Positions 1-9,260 of a DNA stretch of 64,000 nucleotides are shown piece after piece. Position numbers and translations under genes: made by a program. The stretch is from Calothrix membranacea FACHB-236 (lineage in GTDB: Bacteria > Cyanobacteriota > Cyanobacteriia > Cyanobacteriales > Nostocaceae): contig NZ_JACJPX010000047.1 of NCBI RefSeq assembly GCF_014696315.1, positions 1 through 64,000 of the forward strand. The letters run 5' to 3'. Position 1 is the stretch's first letter; each line of letters starts with the position of its first letter. The notes under the pieces are model-generated. The model did no database searches. It worked only from the letters and a program-made list of their open reading frames with translations, and was not told the origin of the DNA.

Positions 1-117
1 TTTAGGACTTGTGTGTACACCGTAGCCTGGTGGGAGAGGGGTTGGGGGTGAGGGCAAAAACCTTGATACAAAGCGGGTTTCGCGTTAAGTTGACACGTAT
101 GAGCACTGCTTTACCCC

Positions 118-262
118 TACCAATTTGTCATATATAGCAATCCTAAATGATTTGTGAAATATTACATGCATAGTTGTTGACTGTTAAGCGTCAACAGTCA
201 ACAGCCAAAACCGATATTTTTCACCACTGAAATAGGATTGCTAGAGTTTTTCAAGATTGGTA
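118..262. repeat. Nested inverted-repeat element (MITE-like)
   Basis: The outer ends are inverted copies: TACCAATTTG at 118 and CAAGATTGGTA ending at 262. Inside lie a second inverted pair (AGCAATCCTA at 136-145 and TAGGATTGCT at 233-242) and a third hairpin (GTTGACTGT / ACAGTCAAC, about 175-201). The outer ends resemble those of the 99-bp elements at 33963 and 62273. No gene is visible in 1-273; this element fills most of it. Confidence 0.5.
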
Positions 263-273
263 TTATTTTTTTC

Positions 274-1305
274 TTAACGTTGAAATTGCTTCAGTGCTTT
301 ATACATTTCTGGTAGCCGATTATAAATCGCACATATCTTGAGATATAGTTTGTGGGGAATGGCGGGAGTACCAGAGACAATTTCTCCTGGTGCAACATCA
401 TTATGAACTCCTGCTTGAGCAGATGCGATCGCACCGTCTCCTATTTTGACTTGATTGGCAATTCCGGTTTGTCCTGCTAGGATGACACGATTACCAATTT
501 GTACGCCACCAGCCATTCCAGCTTGTCCGGCGATCGCACAACCATAGCCAATTTTGCAACCGTGACCAATTTGCACTAAGTTATCAATAATTGTATCGTG
601 ACCGATCCGTGTTTCTCCGACGGCAGGGCGGTCAACTGCGCTGTTAGAGCCAATTTCTACGCGGTCTTCTAAAACAGTGTAGCCGGATTGTTGCATTTTT
701 ACCCAACCAGTACGGGTAGGTACATAGCCAAAACCTTCAGCACCAATGACGACACCGCTATGAATAAAACAATCTGCACCAATTTGGCTGCGTTCGTGAA
801 TGGTACAGTTAGCGTGTAAGGTAGTGCGATCGCCAATAGTGACATCGGGATAAATGACAACATTCGGATGAATAATCGCACCATTGCCAATTTTTACTCG
901 CTGCTGAATTACTACATGGGGGCCAATGTAAACATCACTACCAATTTCTGCGGTGGAGTCAATCACCGCCGTGGGATGAATTTCGGGGCTGGGGCGGTAT
1001 GGTTGATAATAAAATGCGATCGCTTTGGCAAATAACAAGCGCGGTTCTTTGGTGGCTACCCAAACAATATTTCGTTCTTGTGCTTGTGCCTGTAATGTTT
1101 TTTCCTCTGGAAGGATTAACGCACCAGCATTAGTTTTACCCACCCAAGAAAAAAATTTTGGCCCTTCTACATAGCTAAGAGTGCTACTAGTCGCTTCATC
1201 AATAGATGCTAACCCTGAAATCTCTGGATCGCTATTGGGGTTGCTGTTGAGGCTGTGGTCAGTAACAATATCACCAAATCGGCTAATAATTTCGCTGAAC
1301 TTCAT
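274..1305 (-). CDS. lpxD: UDP-3-O-acylglucosamine N-acyltransferase LpxD
   Basis: Third committed enzyme of lipid A synthesis: it transfers a hydroxyacyl chain from ACP to the 2-amino group of UDP-3-O-acylglucosamine in the cytoplasm. From about residue 110 on, the protein is a run of left-handed beta-helix hexapeptides (IGxxx, VxIG), the LpxA/LpxD fold, with the conserved block FGYVPTRTGW. The N-terminal 100 residues fit the LpxD uridine-binding domain. I take the start as the ATG at 1305 (MKFSEII), which gives 343 residues as usual for LpxD. An ATG 11 codons upstream is in frame but adds atypical residues. The only lipid A gene in the window; its neighbours are unrelated. Confidence 0.93.
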   Translation of the reverse strand: MKFSEIISRFGDIVTDHSLNSNPNSDPEISGLASIDEATSSTLSYVEGPKFFSWVGKTNAGALILPEEKTLQAQAQERNIVWVATKEPRLLFAKAIAFYYQPYRPSPEIHPTAVIDSTAEIGSDVYIGPHVVIQQRVKIGNGAIIHPNVVIYPDVTIGDRTTLHANCTIHERSQIGADCFIHSGVVIGAEGFGYVPTRTGWVKMQQSGYTVLEDRVEIGSNSAVDRPAVGETRIGHDTIIDNLVQIGHGCKIGYGCAIAGQAGMAGGVQIGNRVILAGQTGIANQVKIGDGAIASAQAGVHNDVAPGEIVSGTPAIPHKLYLKICAIYNRLPEMYKALKQFQR

Positions 1306-1440
1306 TGTTATATATTGATGAGACATTAACAAAAGCAAGATAATTGTCGCTCTTTGTCGGTGAGATGTTCACGATTTACATTTTTAAAAGAGCGATCGCC
1401 TTAATCAGCTTAAATTAATACCATCACCTTGCCTACACCA

Positions 1441-1519
1441 ACAACTAGAAAAAAGGTGAGGGAGATGAGGGAGATGGGGGGATGAGGAAGAAATAACAAT
1501 TACCCATTACCCATTACCC
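1441..1519. repeat. Purine-rich and ACCCATT short tandem repeats
   Basis: GAGGGAGATG-type units followed by three ACCCATT units immediately downstream of the RTX gene. These are typical intergenic STRR of filamentous cyanobacteria. Confidence 0.6.
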
Positions 1520-1522
1520 AAC

Positions 1523-4500
1523 CTAAACGTACAAGAAAGAATTCTGCGTCAAGTTCAATCCTGTATCGCCTTGGACGACTGCAATTAACTCATCTGTGGA
1601 ACTGAGAGTGCGATCGCCATTAATATCCCGATAAATTCCTGTACCATTGAGAGAAGATACTGCACCAAGTACATAGTCACTGGCTTTACCATTTAACTGC
1701 ATGACATCTTGGGCTGCATTGAAATCCTTGATCACAGCATAGCTGCCTAAACCAGTTATCAAATTACTGCGATCGTCATAATAGAACTTGGTACTTTCAC
1801 CTAAGACGAATTTATCTTGACCAGCACCACCTATTAACGTATCTACTTCACCAGCACCAGGTTGAGCAACTGTACTATTTACGCCAATCAAAGTATCATT
1901 GCCATCGCCACCATCTAGAGTATTATTCCCAATTCCACCTTTGATAATGTCATTTCCTGCTAACCCAAAAATGCTGCCCAATTGTTTTTCCAATACATCA
2001 TCATTAGAGCCACCGTACAAACTACCAGATGCATCTTGGTAAACACGAATGTAATCAATCTCATAATTGTTGATTGCGGGAGTAGTTGCATCTGGAGAGC
2101 CTGGGAATTTACCACCAATAGCAAGATTGGCTAACAAATACATCGGTACATCAGGAATACTATTTTTAGTTTCAAATACAGCGTGTTGATCGATGTACCA
2201 AGTTAATTTGTCTGTTTCCCATTTGACTCCATAAGTGTGAAAATCTTTAGAGAAATCAATTCCCGTGAATGTTTGATATGACGTATCTTGCTTTAATCCT
2301 TCAGAGTCTAAGTAGTGGAATGAGTTAATTACAGCGTCGGTTTTTTGACCTACTGTCTCCATAATGTCGATTTCTGGGGGCCATTTTCCTGAAGAAGGTA
2401 ACATCCAGAAGGCTGGCCAAAGCCCTTGTCCATTAGCTACTTTAGCGCTAATTTCCATATAGCCATAGGCGAATGCTGCCTTATTTTCAGTATTTAGCAT
2501 TCCAGAGGTGTAATTAAATGTTTTTACCTCATCAAAACCAAGGGCAAATTCACCTATTGATGCTGTGATAGGCGTGTCAACTTTTTTTCCTACAATATTG
2601 ACAATGCCATTCTTAAATTCAAAACCATCATAAACTGTGCCATTGATGACTTCATTGTCGCCAACGTAGTATTGCAATTCTTGATTCCAGGGGTTGGTTC
2701 TACCTCCATACAAATTTTGCAGAGTATAGCGTGTGTTCCACTTATCTAGAGATAGGCTGGTACCGTTAAATTCATCACTAAATACTAGTTCCCATCCAGC
2801 ATCTTTACTGGGATGCCAAGCAGTTGCATTTGGTGTGTCGGTATACTGAAAATAATCTCCACTCAGAACCAATTTACCAGGAGTAAGATTCTTCACAACT
2901 GCGACTAATTCATCTGTATTATTCCAGCTTCCACTTTTATCGGTATCTAAATAAATACCTGATGCATTACTAGTATTAAATACAGTTGTCAATTGATCGG
3001 CAATGCCACCAACAACATATTCACCGAGTGAACCATGAAGTCGAATTACGTCTTCAAAACGGTTGAAATCCTCAATGATAGCGTAATCTTTCAAACCGTT
3101 AGTGCTAGCGTCTTCATCATCGTAGTAACTCTTGAGGCTGTCACCCAAGATAAAGATATCAGCATTTAATCCACCTACCAGAGTATCTATTGAATTAATG
3201 CTCAAGATAGCTGCTTCAGCACCATCAATGGTATCACTACCATTACCACCCCTAAGGTAATCGTTTCCTGCAGCGCCAATAATAATGTCATTACCAGCAC
3301 TACCATCCATGCTGTCATTACCATTACCACCTTTGAGGATATCTGTGCTGTCACCGCCTACGAGGGTATCATCACCTTCAAAGCCATATAAGACGTTAGT
3401 TCCAGCACCACCAAATAGGGCATCATTGCCATTTCCGCCGATGAGAACATCATTACCCTCTCCTCCTGTGAGGGTATCATTACCTTCACCGCCATCGAGG
3501 GTATCATTTCCCAAGTCACCATCTATCTTATCGGCACCTAAACCACCAAATAGCCAACTATCATCACCGTCGCCACCGCTAATGACATCATTACCTTCGC
3601 TACCATCTATGATGTCATTACCGATACCACCGCCAATGGTGTCATTACCCATACAGCCAACAAGGTAATCATTCCCTGCTTCTCCCCAGATGGTATCGTC
3701 ATCACCGCCGCCATTAATTTTGTCGTCGCCGTCACCACCAGCAATAATGTCATTTCCAGAACCACCAGCAATGTTGTCTACTCCAGAACCGCCAGTAATT
3801 GCATCATTGCCAGCATTGCCCCAGATAGTATCGTCATCAGCACCGCCATTGATTTTGTCGTCACCGTCACCACCACCAATGGTGTCTAGTCCAAAACCAC
3901 CATCAATGTTGTCATTACCAGCATCACCATACAGCGCATCATTGCCGTTCCCGCCTCTAAGAACATCACTATCGTCACCTCCTGTGAGGGTATCATCACC
4001 ATCACCGCCATCAAGGGTGTCATTACCTATACCACCATCTATCCTGTCTGCGCCTAAACCACCAAATAACCAAACATCATCACCATCACCGCCATAAATG
4101 AAATCATTACCATCTCCACCATCTATGTTGTCAATCCCAGAACCACCACCAATAGTGTCATTTCCGGTACCAGCACTAATCACGTCATTGCCAGAATCTG
4201 TCCAGATGGTGTCATTCCCTGCACCACCATAGATGAGATCGTTGCCAGCACCACCAGAAAGCAGATCGTTGCCATTATTACCCATGAGCAGATCGTTACC
4301 ATCACCACCTGTGAGGGTATCATCTCCTTCCCCGCCATCAAGGGTGTCTGCACCTAAACCACCATCAATGCTGTCTGCACCTAAACCACCAAATAGCCAG
4401 CTATCATCACCATCGCCACCAGCAATCACATCATTGCCATCACCACCATCAATGGTGTCATTTCCTAGACCACCGTTGATGGTGTCATTACCTATGCCAC

Positions 4501-6295
4501 CGCTAATGTAATCATTGCCGCTATCACCCCAGATAGTATCATTGTCTGCGCCGCCATAAATTTTATCGTCGCCTTCTCCACCAGCAATGAAATCATTGCC
4601 ATTATTACCTGTGAGGACATCAATACCATCACCGCCTGTGAGGGTATCATCTCCTTCCCCGCCATCAAGGGTGTCATTTCCTGCACCACCATCAATGTTG
4701 TCATTCCCTAAACCACCAAATAACCAGCTGTCATCACCATCACCACCAGCAATTACATCATTGCCATCGCCACCATCAATGGTGTCATTGCCGATGCCAC
4801 CATAAATAGTATCAAAGCCTAAACCACCGCTGAGGTAATCATTACCAAGATCACCCCAGATGGTGTCATTGTCAGCGCCACCATTAATTCTATCGTCACC
4901 ATCACCACCAGCAATGACATCATTACCTGCACCACCATCGATGTTGTCATTACCAGCACCACCAGAGATGGAATCATTGCCAATATTACCGCTGATCAAA
5001 TCAATACCATCACCGCCTAGCAGGGTATCATCGCCATCGCCACCATCTAAGGTGTCATTACCTGTACCACCATCAATGTTGTCATTCCCTAACCCGCCAG
5101 ATAACCAACCATCATCGCCATCACCAGCAGCAATCACGTCATTGCCATCGCCACCATCAATCACGTCATTGCCGATACCGCCATAAATAGTATCAAAGCC
5201 TAAACCACCACTGAGGTAATCATTGCCAGCATCACCCCAGATAATGTCATTATCTGCGCCGCCATATATTTTATCATCGCCGTCGCCACCAGCAATAAAA
5301 TCATTGCCATTATTACCTGTGAGGACATCAATACCATCACCACCTGTGAGGGTATCATCGCCATCGCCACCATCTAGTGTGTCGTTCCCTGCACCACCAT
5401 CAATGCTGTCATTCCCTAAACCACCAAATAACCAGCTGTCATCGCCATCACCACCAGCAATCACATCATTGCCATCGCCACCATCAATTACATCATTACC
5501 GATACCGCCATAAATGGTGTCAAAGCCTAAACTACCATTAATTAGATCATTGCCAGCATCACCCCAGATGGTGTCATTGTCAGCGCCGCCATTAATTCTA
5601 TCGTCACCATCACCACCAGTAAGGTAATCATTACCAGCACCACCATCGATGTTGTCATTTCCTAAACCACCAGAGATGGAATCATTGCCATTATTACCCA
5701 TCAATAGGTCAATACCATCACCGCCTAGCAGGGTATCATCGCCTTCTCCACCGTCTATGGTGTCATTTCCCGATCCGCCATCGATGTTGTCTGCACCTAA
5801 ACCACCGAATATCCAACCATCATCGCCATCACCACCATAGATGGTATCATTGCCATCGCCACCATCAATTACATCATTACCGATACCGCCATAGATAGTG
5901 TCATTCCCTGTACCACCACTAATTACATCATTACCGCTGTCTCCGTTGAGGATATCATTACCAGCACCACCGCTAATTTGGTCATAGCCGTCACCGCCAA
6001 AAACGATATCATCTCCATTTCCACCAATCAGTGTATCGTCACCTAATCCACCATCTAAAATGTCATTACCATCGCCACCATCTAATAGGTCTTGTCCTTG
6101 TCCACCAAATAAAATATCATCCCCACCGCCACCATAGATTTGGTCGTCACCATCGCCACCATCTAGAGTGTCATTGCCAATATAGCCATAAAGTTTATCG
6201 TTACCCTCGAAGGCAGAAACCTCATATTCAACGCCATTTTCCCAGCCGCCCCAAACATCAGCGTTACCTGTTAAAAAAACTGTTTTCTTCGCCAT
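1523..6295 (-). CDS. Giant RTX calcium-binding repeat protein with GH16 glycoside hydrolase domain
   Basis: Predicted secreted protein of 1590 residues. Residues about 30-1030 are near-continuous GGxGxDxLx nonapeptides (I estimate roughly 110), the calcium-binding beta-roll of RTX exoproteins. Residues about 1035-1155 form a non-repeat capping module. Residues about 1160-1417 are a GH16 (laminarinase/lichenase-type) domain with the catalytic signature EIDIME, giving E1308, D1310 and E1313. A few more RTX repeats follow, then a second copy of the capping module (about 1485-1590) at the C-terminus. There is no N-terminal signal peptide, as expected for type I secretion with a C-terminal signal. 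The nearest 3' feature is lpxD; no T1SS genes are nearby. Likely role: cell-surface or sheath beta-glucan binding and cleavage (inference). The proline/serine-rich ORFs on the other strand are shadows of the repeats. Confidence 0.92.
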   Translation of the reverse strand: MAKKTVFLTGNADVWGGWENGVEYEVSAFEGNDKLYGYIGNDTLDGGDGDDQIYGGGGDDILFGGQGQDLLDGGDGNDILDGGLGDDTLIGGNGDDIVFGGDGYDQISGGAGNDILNGDSGNDVISGGTGNDTIYGGIGNDVIDGGDGNDTIYGGDGDDGWIFGGLGADNIDGGSGNDTIDGGEGDDTLLGGDGIDLLMGNNGNDSISGGLGNDNIDGGAGNDYLTGGDGDDRINGGADNDTIWGDAGNDLINGSLGFDTIYGGIGNDVIDGGDGNDVIAGGDGDDSWLFGGLGNDSIDGGAGNDTLDGGDGDDTLTGGDGIDVLTGNNGNDFIAGGDGDDKIYGGADNDIIWGDAGNDYLSGGLGFDTIYGGIGNDVIDGGDGNDVIAAGDGDDGWLSGGLGNDNIDGGTGNDTLDGGDGDDTLLGGDGIDLISGNIGNDSISGGAGNDNIDGGAGNDVIAGGDGDDRINGGADNDTIWGDLGNDYLSGGLGFDTIYGGIGNDTIDGGDGNDVIAGGDGDDSWLFGGLGNDNIDGGAGNDTLDGGEGDDTLTGGDGIDVLTGNNGNDFIAGGEGDDKIYGGADNDTIWGDSGNDYISGGIGNDTINGGLGNDTIDGGDGNDVIAGGDGDDSWLFGGLGADSIDGGLGADTLDGGEGDDTLTGGDGNDLLMGNNGNDLLSGGAGNDLIYGGAGNDTIWTDSGNDVISAGTGNDTIGGGSGIDNIDGGDGNDFIYGGDGDDVWLFGGLGADRIDGGIGNDTLDGGDGDDTLTGGDDSDVLRGGNGNDALYGDAGNDNIDGGFGLDTIGGGDGDDKINGGADDDTIWGNAGNDAITGGSGVDNIAGGSGNDIIAGGDGDDKINGGGDDDTIWGEAGNDYLVGCMGNDTIGGGIGNDIIDGSEGNDVISGGDGDDSWLFGGLGADKIDGDLGNDTLDGGEGNDTLTGGEGNDVLIGGNGNDALFGGAGTNVLYGFEGDDTLVGGDSTDILKGGNGNDSMDGSAGNDIIIGAAGNDYLRGGNGSDTIDGAEAAILSINSIDTLVGGLNADIFILGDSLKSYYDDEDASTNGLKDYAIIEDFNRFEDVIRLHGSLGEYVVGGIADQLTTVFNTSNASGIYLDTDKSGSWNNTDELVAVVKNLTPGKLVLSGDYFQYTDTPNATAWHPSKDAGWELVFSDEFNGTSLSLDKWNTRYTLQNLYGGRTNPWNQELQYYVGDNEVINGTVYDGFEFKNGIVNIVGKKVDTPITASIGEFALGFDEVKTFNYTSGMLNTENKAAFAYGYMEISAKVANGQGLWPAFWMLPSSGKWPPEIDIMETVGQKTDAVINSFHYLDSEGLKQDTSYQTFTGIDFSKDFHTYGVKWETDKLTWYIDQHAVFETKNSIPDVPMYLLANLAIGGKFPGSPDATTPAINNYEIDYIRVYQDASGSLYGGSNDDVLEKQLGSIFGLAGNDIIKGGIGNNTLDGGDGNDTLIGVNSTVAQPGAGEVDTLIGGAGQDKFVLGESTKFYYDDRSNLITGLGSYAVIKDFNAAQDVMQLNGKASDYVLGAVSSLNGTGIYRDINGDRTLSSTDELIAVVQGDTGLNLTQNSFLYV

Positions 6296-7386
6296 TATCT
6301 TTGTCCTCGTGAGCAGCGTTTTTTAAAAAAGAAAATTTGATTGCTAACAATATTGATTGCTGCAATTACATTCTTGTTACTGTATTTTTATTTGGGTTGC
6401 TTTATACCCTAATTCAAATGAATTTCCTCATTCCTGCTATTTGCAGGGTATGCAGCCTAACGTTCAATTATTTTTTAGCTTTAGTCTTCCCGCCATAAAT
6501 ATCAACTAGCTAACAAACATAATCTTTTAGTTGTAACCATGTTTAGCAAATCAACGATGCGCGTAGATTTTCAATAATGAATGGTTTAACAAATTCTCAG
6601 ACTCTTGTTTGCTCCCTAAACTAACAAAATTTCTTGGAAATACTGTGATAATTCAACCAATTCTTTTTAGATTAAAAACCAATCATCAATAGAAAGCATC
6701 AGAATAATTACTGCTTTAGATAGATGATATTTCAACGTAAAAGTAATAATAAAAAATTAGCAGCCGAAATATTTTTGCTGCTAAAATCAGTGTAAATCGG
6801 AGAAGTTTTACTGATTTTTGATAAAGACTTTAAAATCTACTTATTAAAGTAAATGTCCAATTCCAGCATTTTTACTTTATAAATAGCGATGTCTACGACG
6901 GGCTAAGCCTACGCACAGTATGATGTAGAGGCGATCGCATCCTGAAACGCCACCATACAGCAATTGTGAATTAAGGACGAATCTTCTGTTCACCAGTCCC
7001 TAGTAACGCAAGGCGGAATGCAAAATTCGCGCATTAAGACAGAGTAAGCGTTTTGTTGATTTTGTCTGGTCTGTTTATTTACGCCGTGCTTTACTAGTTT
7101 GTTAACGGGATAACGAAACCAACACGCCTTAAACACCAAAATAAAGTTTTGAAGTTTTTACCGAGCGCGATCGCAGTATGAAGTAATAATTTTTACTTTA
7201 AAATCGATCAATTATACTTAAGGTAATTGCCAAAAAGCTTGACTTGCAGGACAGAAAGTTGAGCTAAATATTCTCTTTTTGCATCGCTCAATCCCAATTT
7301 TGCACCATCGTCCTTTGACTTAACAAAGAAATGGAGGATTTGCAGCAAAAGTTGGTAAGCAGATCCCCGACTTTTTGAATACAAAT
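6296..7386. other. 1.09 kb spacer, no gene seen
   Basis: AT-rich sequence upstream of the RTX gene. It must contain that gene's promoter, but I cannot assign one. It holds one interspersed repeat at 6886-6914 and two HIP1-like sites. No ORF with coding character was found. Confidence 0.5.
6886..6914. repeat. Interspersed 29-bp repeat, copy 1
   Basis: The segment begins GCGATGTCTACGACGGG and ends CCTACGC. An inverted relative lies at 38792-38820, matching with a few substitutions. This fits the short intergenic palindrome families common in Nostocales. Confidence 0.5.
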
Positions 7387-8178
7387 TTAATCAATCCTCA
7401 TCACAGGTAACTTGGTTCCACATCTTTTGCAAAACCCAGCATCTGCATCATGGTAAGCCAAACCGCATCCAGAACAATTTGCTTCTATTTGGTTCGCAGT
7501 TTTTACCAATCGCTTAATTAAATCACCAACTTGCCAAGGAATTAGGGCAATACCCGTCAAAATCATCAATACTGTTAACCAGCGACCTAACTCTGAAGCG
7601 GGTGTCACATCCCCAAAACCCACCGTTGTCATGGTGACAATCGAAAAATACAATGCATCTAAAAAAGTGGCAAACCCTTGGGGATTAACAGGATGTTCAA
7701 CTTGATAAATTAAGCCAGAGTAAACAAATATAATTGCAAATAAGGTAAATAATATTCGTGCAAATATTACACCATCTTCAGTACTCACACTACCAAAGAA
7801 AAATCTTTTATCTATAAACCTGATTAACCTTAAAATCCGAAACCATCGTAATAAACGAATAAAGCTTAAATCTACGGCTCCCAGAAAAAATGGCAAGATA
7901 GCAATTAAGTCGATAATGGAATATAAACTGAAAAAGTACTTAACCTTATTTTCTGCACTCCATAAACGGATTGCGTATTCAACTGCAAAAATTATAAATA
8001 TAGCAGTATCAATAATTTGTAATTGGAAACGGAGGGAATCAGGAATATTATAAGTTTCTGCTACGAAAATTCCTGAAGACAAAAGAACCAATCCGGCGAT
8101 AGTTAAGTTAATTACTTGTCCCAGTGGTGTTTCTATGTCTGTTAAATAGAATTCGGCTTTTTCTCTGCTAAGTAACAT
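7387..8178 (-). CDS. Voltage-gated potassium channel with C-terminal zinc ribbon
   Basis: A six-helix Kv-type channel subunit of 263 residues. The S4 segment shows arginines at every third position (R108, R111, R114, R117, R120). The pore loop carries the K+ selectivity filter TVGFGD at residues 185-190, followed by S6. After S6 a short linker leads to a four-cysteine knuckle (C235, C238, C250, C253), a zinc-ribbon-like tail. Known channels of this family form tetramers in the plasma membrane; the tail could bind metal or help assembly (inference). The gene stands alone, divergent from the deaminase gene. Confidence 0.9.
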   Translation of the reverse strand: MLLSREKAEFYLTDIETPLGQVINLTIAGLVLLSSGIFVAETYNIPDSLRFQLQIIDTAIFIIFAVEYAIRLWSAENKVKYFFSLYSIIDLIAILPFFLGAVDLSFIRLLRWFRILRLIRFIDKRFFFGSVSTEDGVIFARILFTLFAIIFVYSGLIYQVEHPVNPQGFATFLDALYFSIVTMTTVGFGDVTPASELGRWLTVLMILTGIALIPWQVGDLIKRLVKTANQIEANCSGCGLAYHDADAGFCKRCGTKLPVMRID

Positions 8179-8269
8179 ATTTAACCCTAGCTATTTTTCA
8201 GTATTTCGTAGAAACAACATTTAAAATGCGATATTCTTAACAAGTATCTTTTTTAACTCCTTAAATAAT

Positions 8270-8695
8270 ATGGCTCATGAATATTTTATGCATCTAGCGA
8301 TCGCAGAAGCAAAAAAAGGTGATACACCTTATGGCGCAGTGATTGTGAAAGATAACGAAGTTGTTGCCGTAGGTCATAATACTGTAAGACAAGATAACGA
8401 TCCATCTGCTCATGCAGAAATTAATGTTATTCGTAGTTTAACAGCTAAAATTCAAAATCCTTCTTTGGCAGGGTATACCATATATACCACTGGTGAACCT
8501 TGTCCTATGTGTGCAACGGCTTGTGTTTGGACTGGTATCTCCGAAATTATTTATGGCGCTTCAATTGAAGATTTAATTTCTATCAATCAATCCCAAATTG
8601 ATATTTCTTGTGAAGAGGTGATTGCTAAATCATTTAGAGATATCAAAGTGATTAAAGGGATTTTAAAAGTAGAATGCTTGGCATTATTTAATTAA
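8270..8695 (+). CDS. Nucleoside/tRNA-type zinc deaminase (CMP/dCMP deaminase family)
   Basis: A 141-residue cytosolic deaminase with the catalytic zinc site of the cytidine deaminase fold: H48-A-E50, where E50 is the proton shuttle, and C78-P-M-C81. Length and the GEPCPMC block fit the guanine deaminase/TadA branch, but the sequence alone does not decide between free base, nucleoside and tRNA substrates. Monocistronic by layout. Its stop codon lies inside a hairpin shared with the convergent gene. Confidence 0.85.
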   Translation: MAHEYFMHLAIAEAKKGDTPYGAVIVKDNEVVAVGHNTVRQDNDPSAHAEINVIRSLTAKIQNPSLAGYTIYTTGEPCPMCATACVWTGISEIIYGASIEDLISINQSQIDISCEEVIAKSFRDIKVIKGILKVECLALFN

Positions 8696-8714
8696 ATGCC
8701 AAGCATTCTATTTT
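8671..8714. terminator. Bidirectional hairpin between convergent genes
   Basis: AGAATGCTTGGCA (8671-8683) pairs perfectly with TGCCAAGCATTCT (8697-8709) across a 13-nt loop, with a T-rich stretch on both sides. The 5' arm lies inside the last deaminase codons and the stop codon is in the loop. Confidence 0.6.
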
Positions 8715-8721
8715 ATCTAAA

Positions 8722-9072
8722 TTAAGAATTACGGAATTCTCCAATAACTTCGATTTTACCCACAATGTTGTTGTTCAACTCTTCTAACTCTTCAGCAGGA
8801 ATCCACCATTCTGTATGATATGAAGCGCCTACTTGATGAATTTCATATTTATCCATAAATACTTTTTTAACTTCAAAGCGTGTCACATAACCCACGCCGC
8901 TGTCTCTGACGTTCCATTTAGTAGAAATTTCTTGAGCATACTGCTCATTTGTCACTGGATAAAAAATAGGTTGTTCGGGTAATCTGGGAGGCCATTTAGT
9001 ATAGCCGCTTTGTTTAACTAGTTCTAATTCTTTGGGGCCAGTAGGGCGATATAAAGTTACTGTCTTGTCCAT
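8722..9072 (-). CDS. Conserved hypothetical protein, 116 aa
   Basis: A small soluble protein without signal peptide or membrane segment. It contains a KWPPRLPEQPIFYPV block and a WWIPAEELEELNNNIVG block. I have seen comparable cyanobacterial proteins labelled ADP-ribosylation/crystallin J1-like, but no ADP-ribosyl-hydrolase motif is visible and I assign no function. The ATG at 9072 is the only reasonable start. Convergent with the deaminase gene; a MITE lies just upstream. Confidence 0.7.
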   Translation of the reverse strand: MDKTVTLYRPTGPKELELVKQSGYTKWPPRLPEQPIFYPVTNEQYAQEISTKWNVRDSGVGYVTRFEVKKVFMDKYEIHQVGASYHTEWWIPAEELEELNNNIVGKIEVIGEFRNS

Positions 9073-9121
9073 ATTTAAATATTGAATAAAATAAATAAAC
9101 TTTAGTTATTAGTAATAATTT

Positions 9122-9260
9122 TAATTAAGTAAGTCGATGGAAATAAACCAAACTATATTATGAAACGTAAATAGCCTTGAAACCTTTACCAATGACCAAT
9201 GACCAATGACAAATGACAGCCCTGGCTAGTTATCTTTAATTGCACCGCCCTACTTAATTA
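9122..9260. repeat. MITE family B, full copy (139 bp)
   Basis: Terminal inverted repeats: TAATTAAGTA (9122-9131) and TACTTAATTA (9251-9260), with similarity continuing inward. The centre holds CAATGAC/AAATGAC heptamers. A left half recurs at 37592-37665 and a right half at 53863-53914. The right terminus supplies the stop codon of the response regulator gene. Confidence 0.6.

Noticed and set aside
3285-6312. Series of + strand ORFs rich in Pro and Ser opposite the RTX gene
   Set aside because: They are the antisense reading of the GGxGxD repeats; codon bias and periodicity belong to the minus-strand gene.
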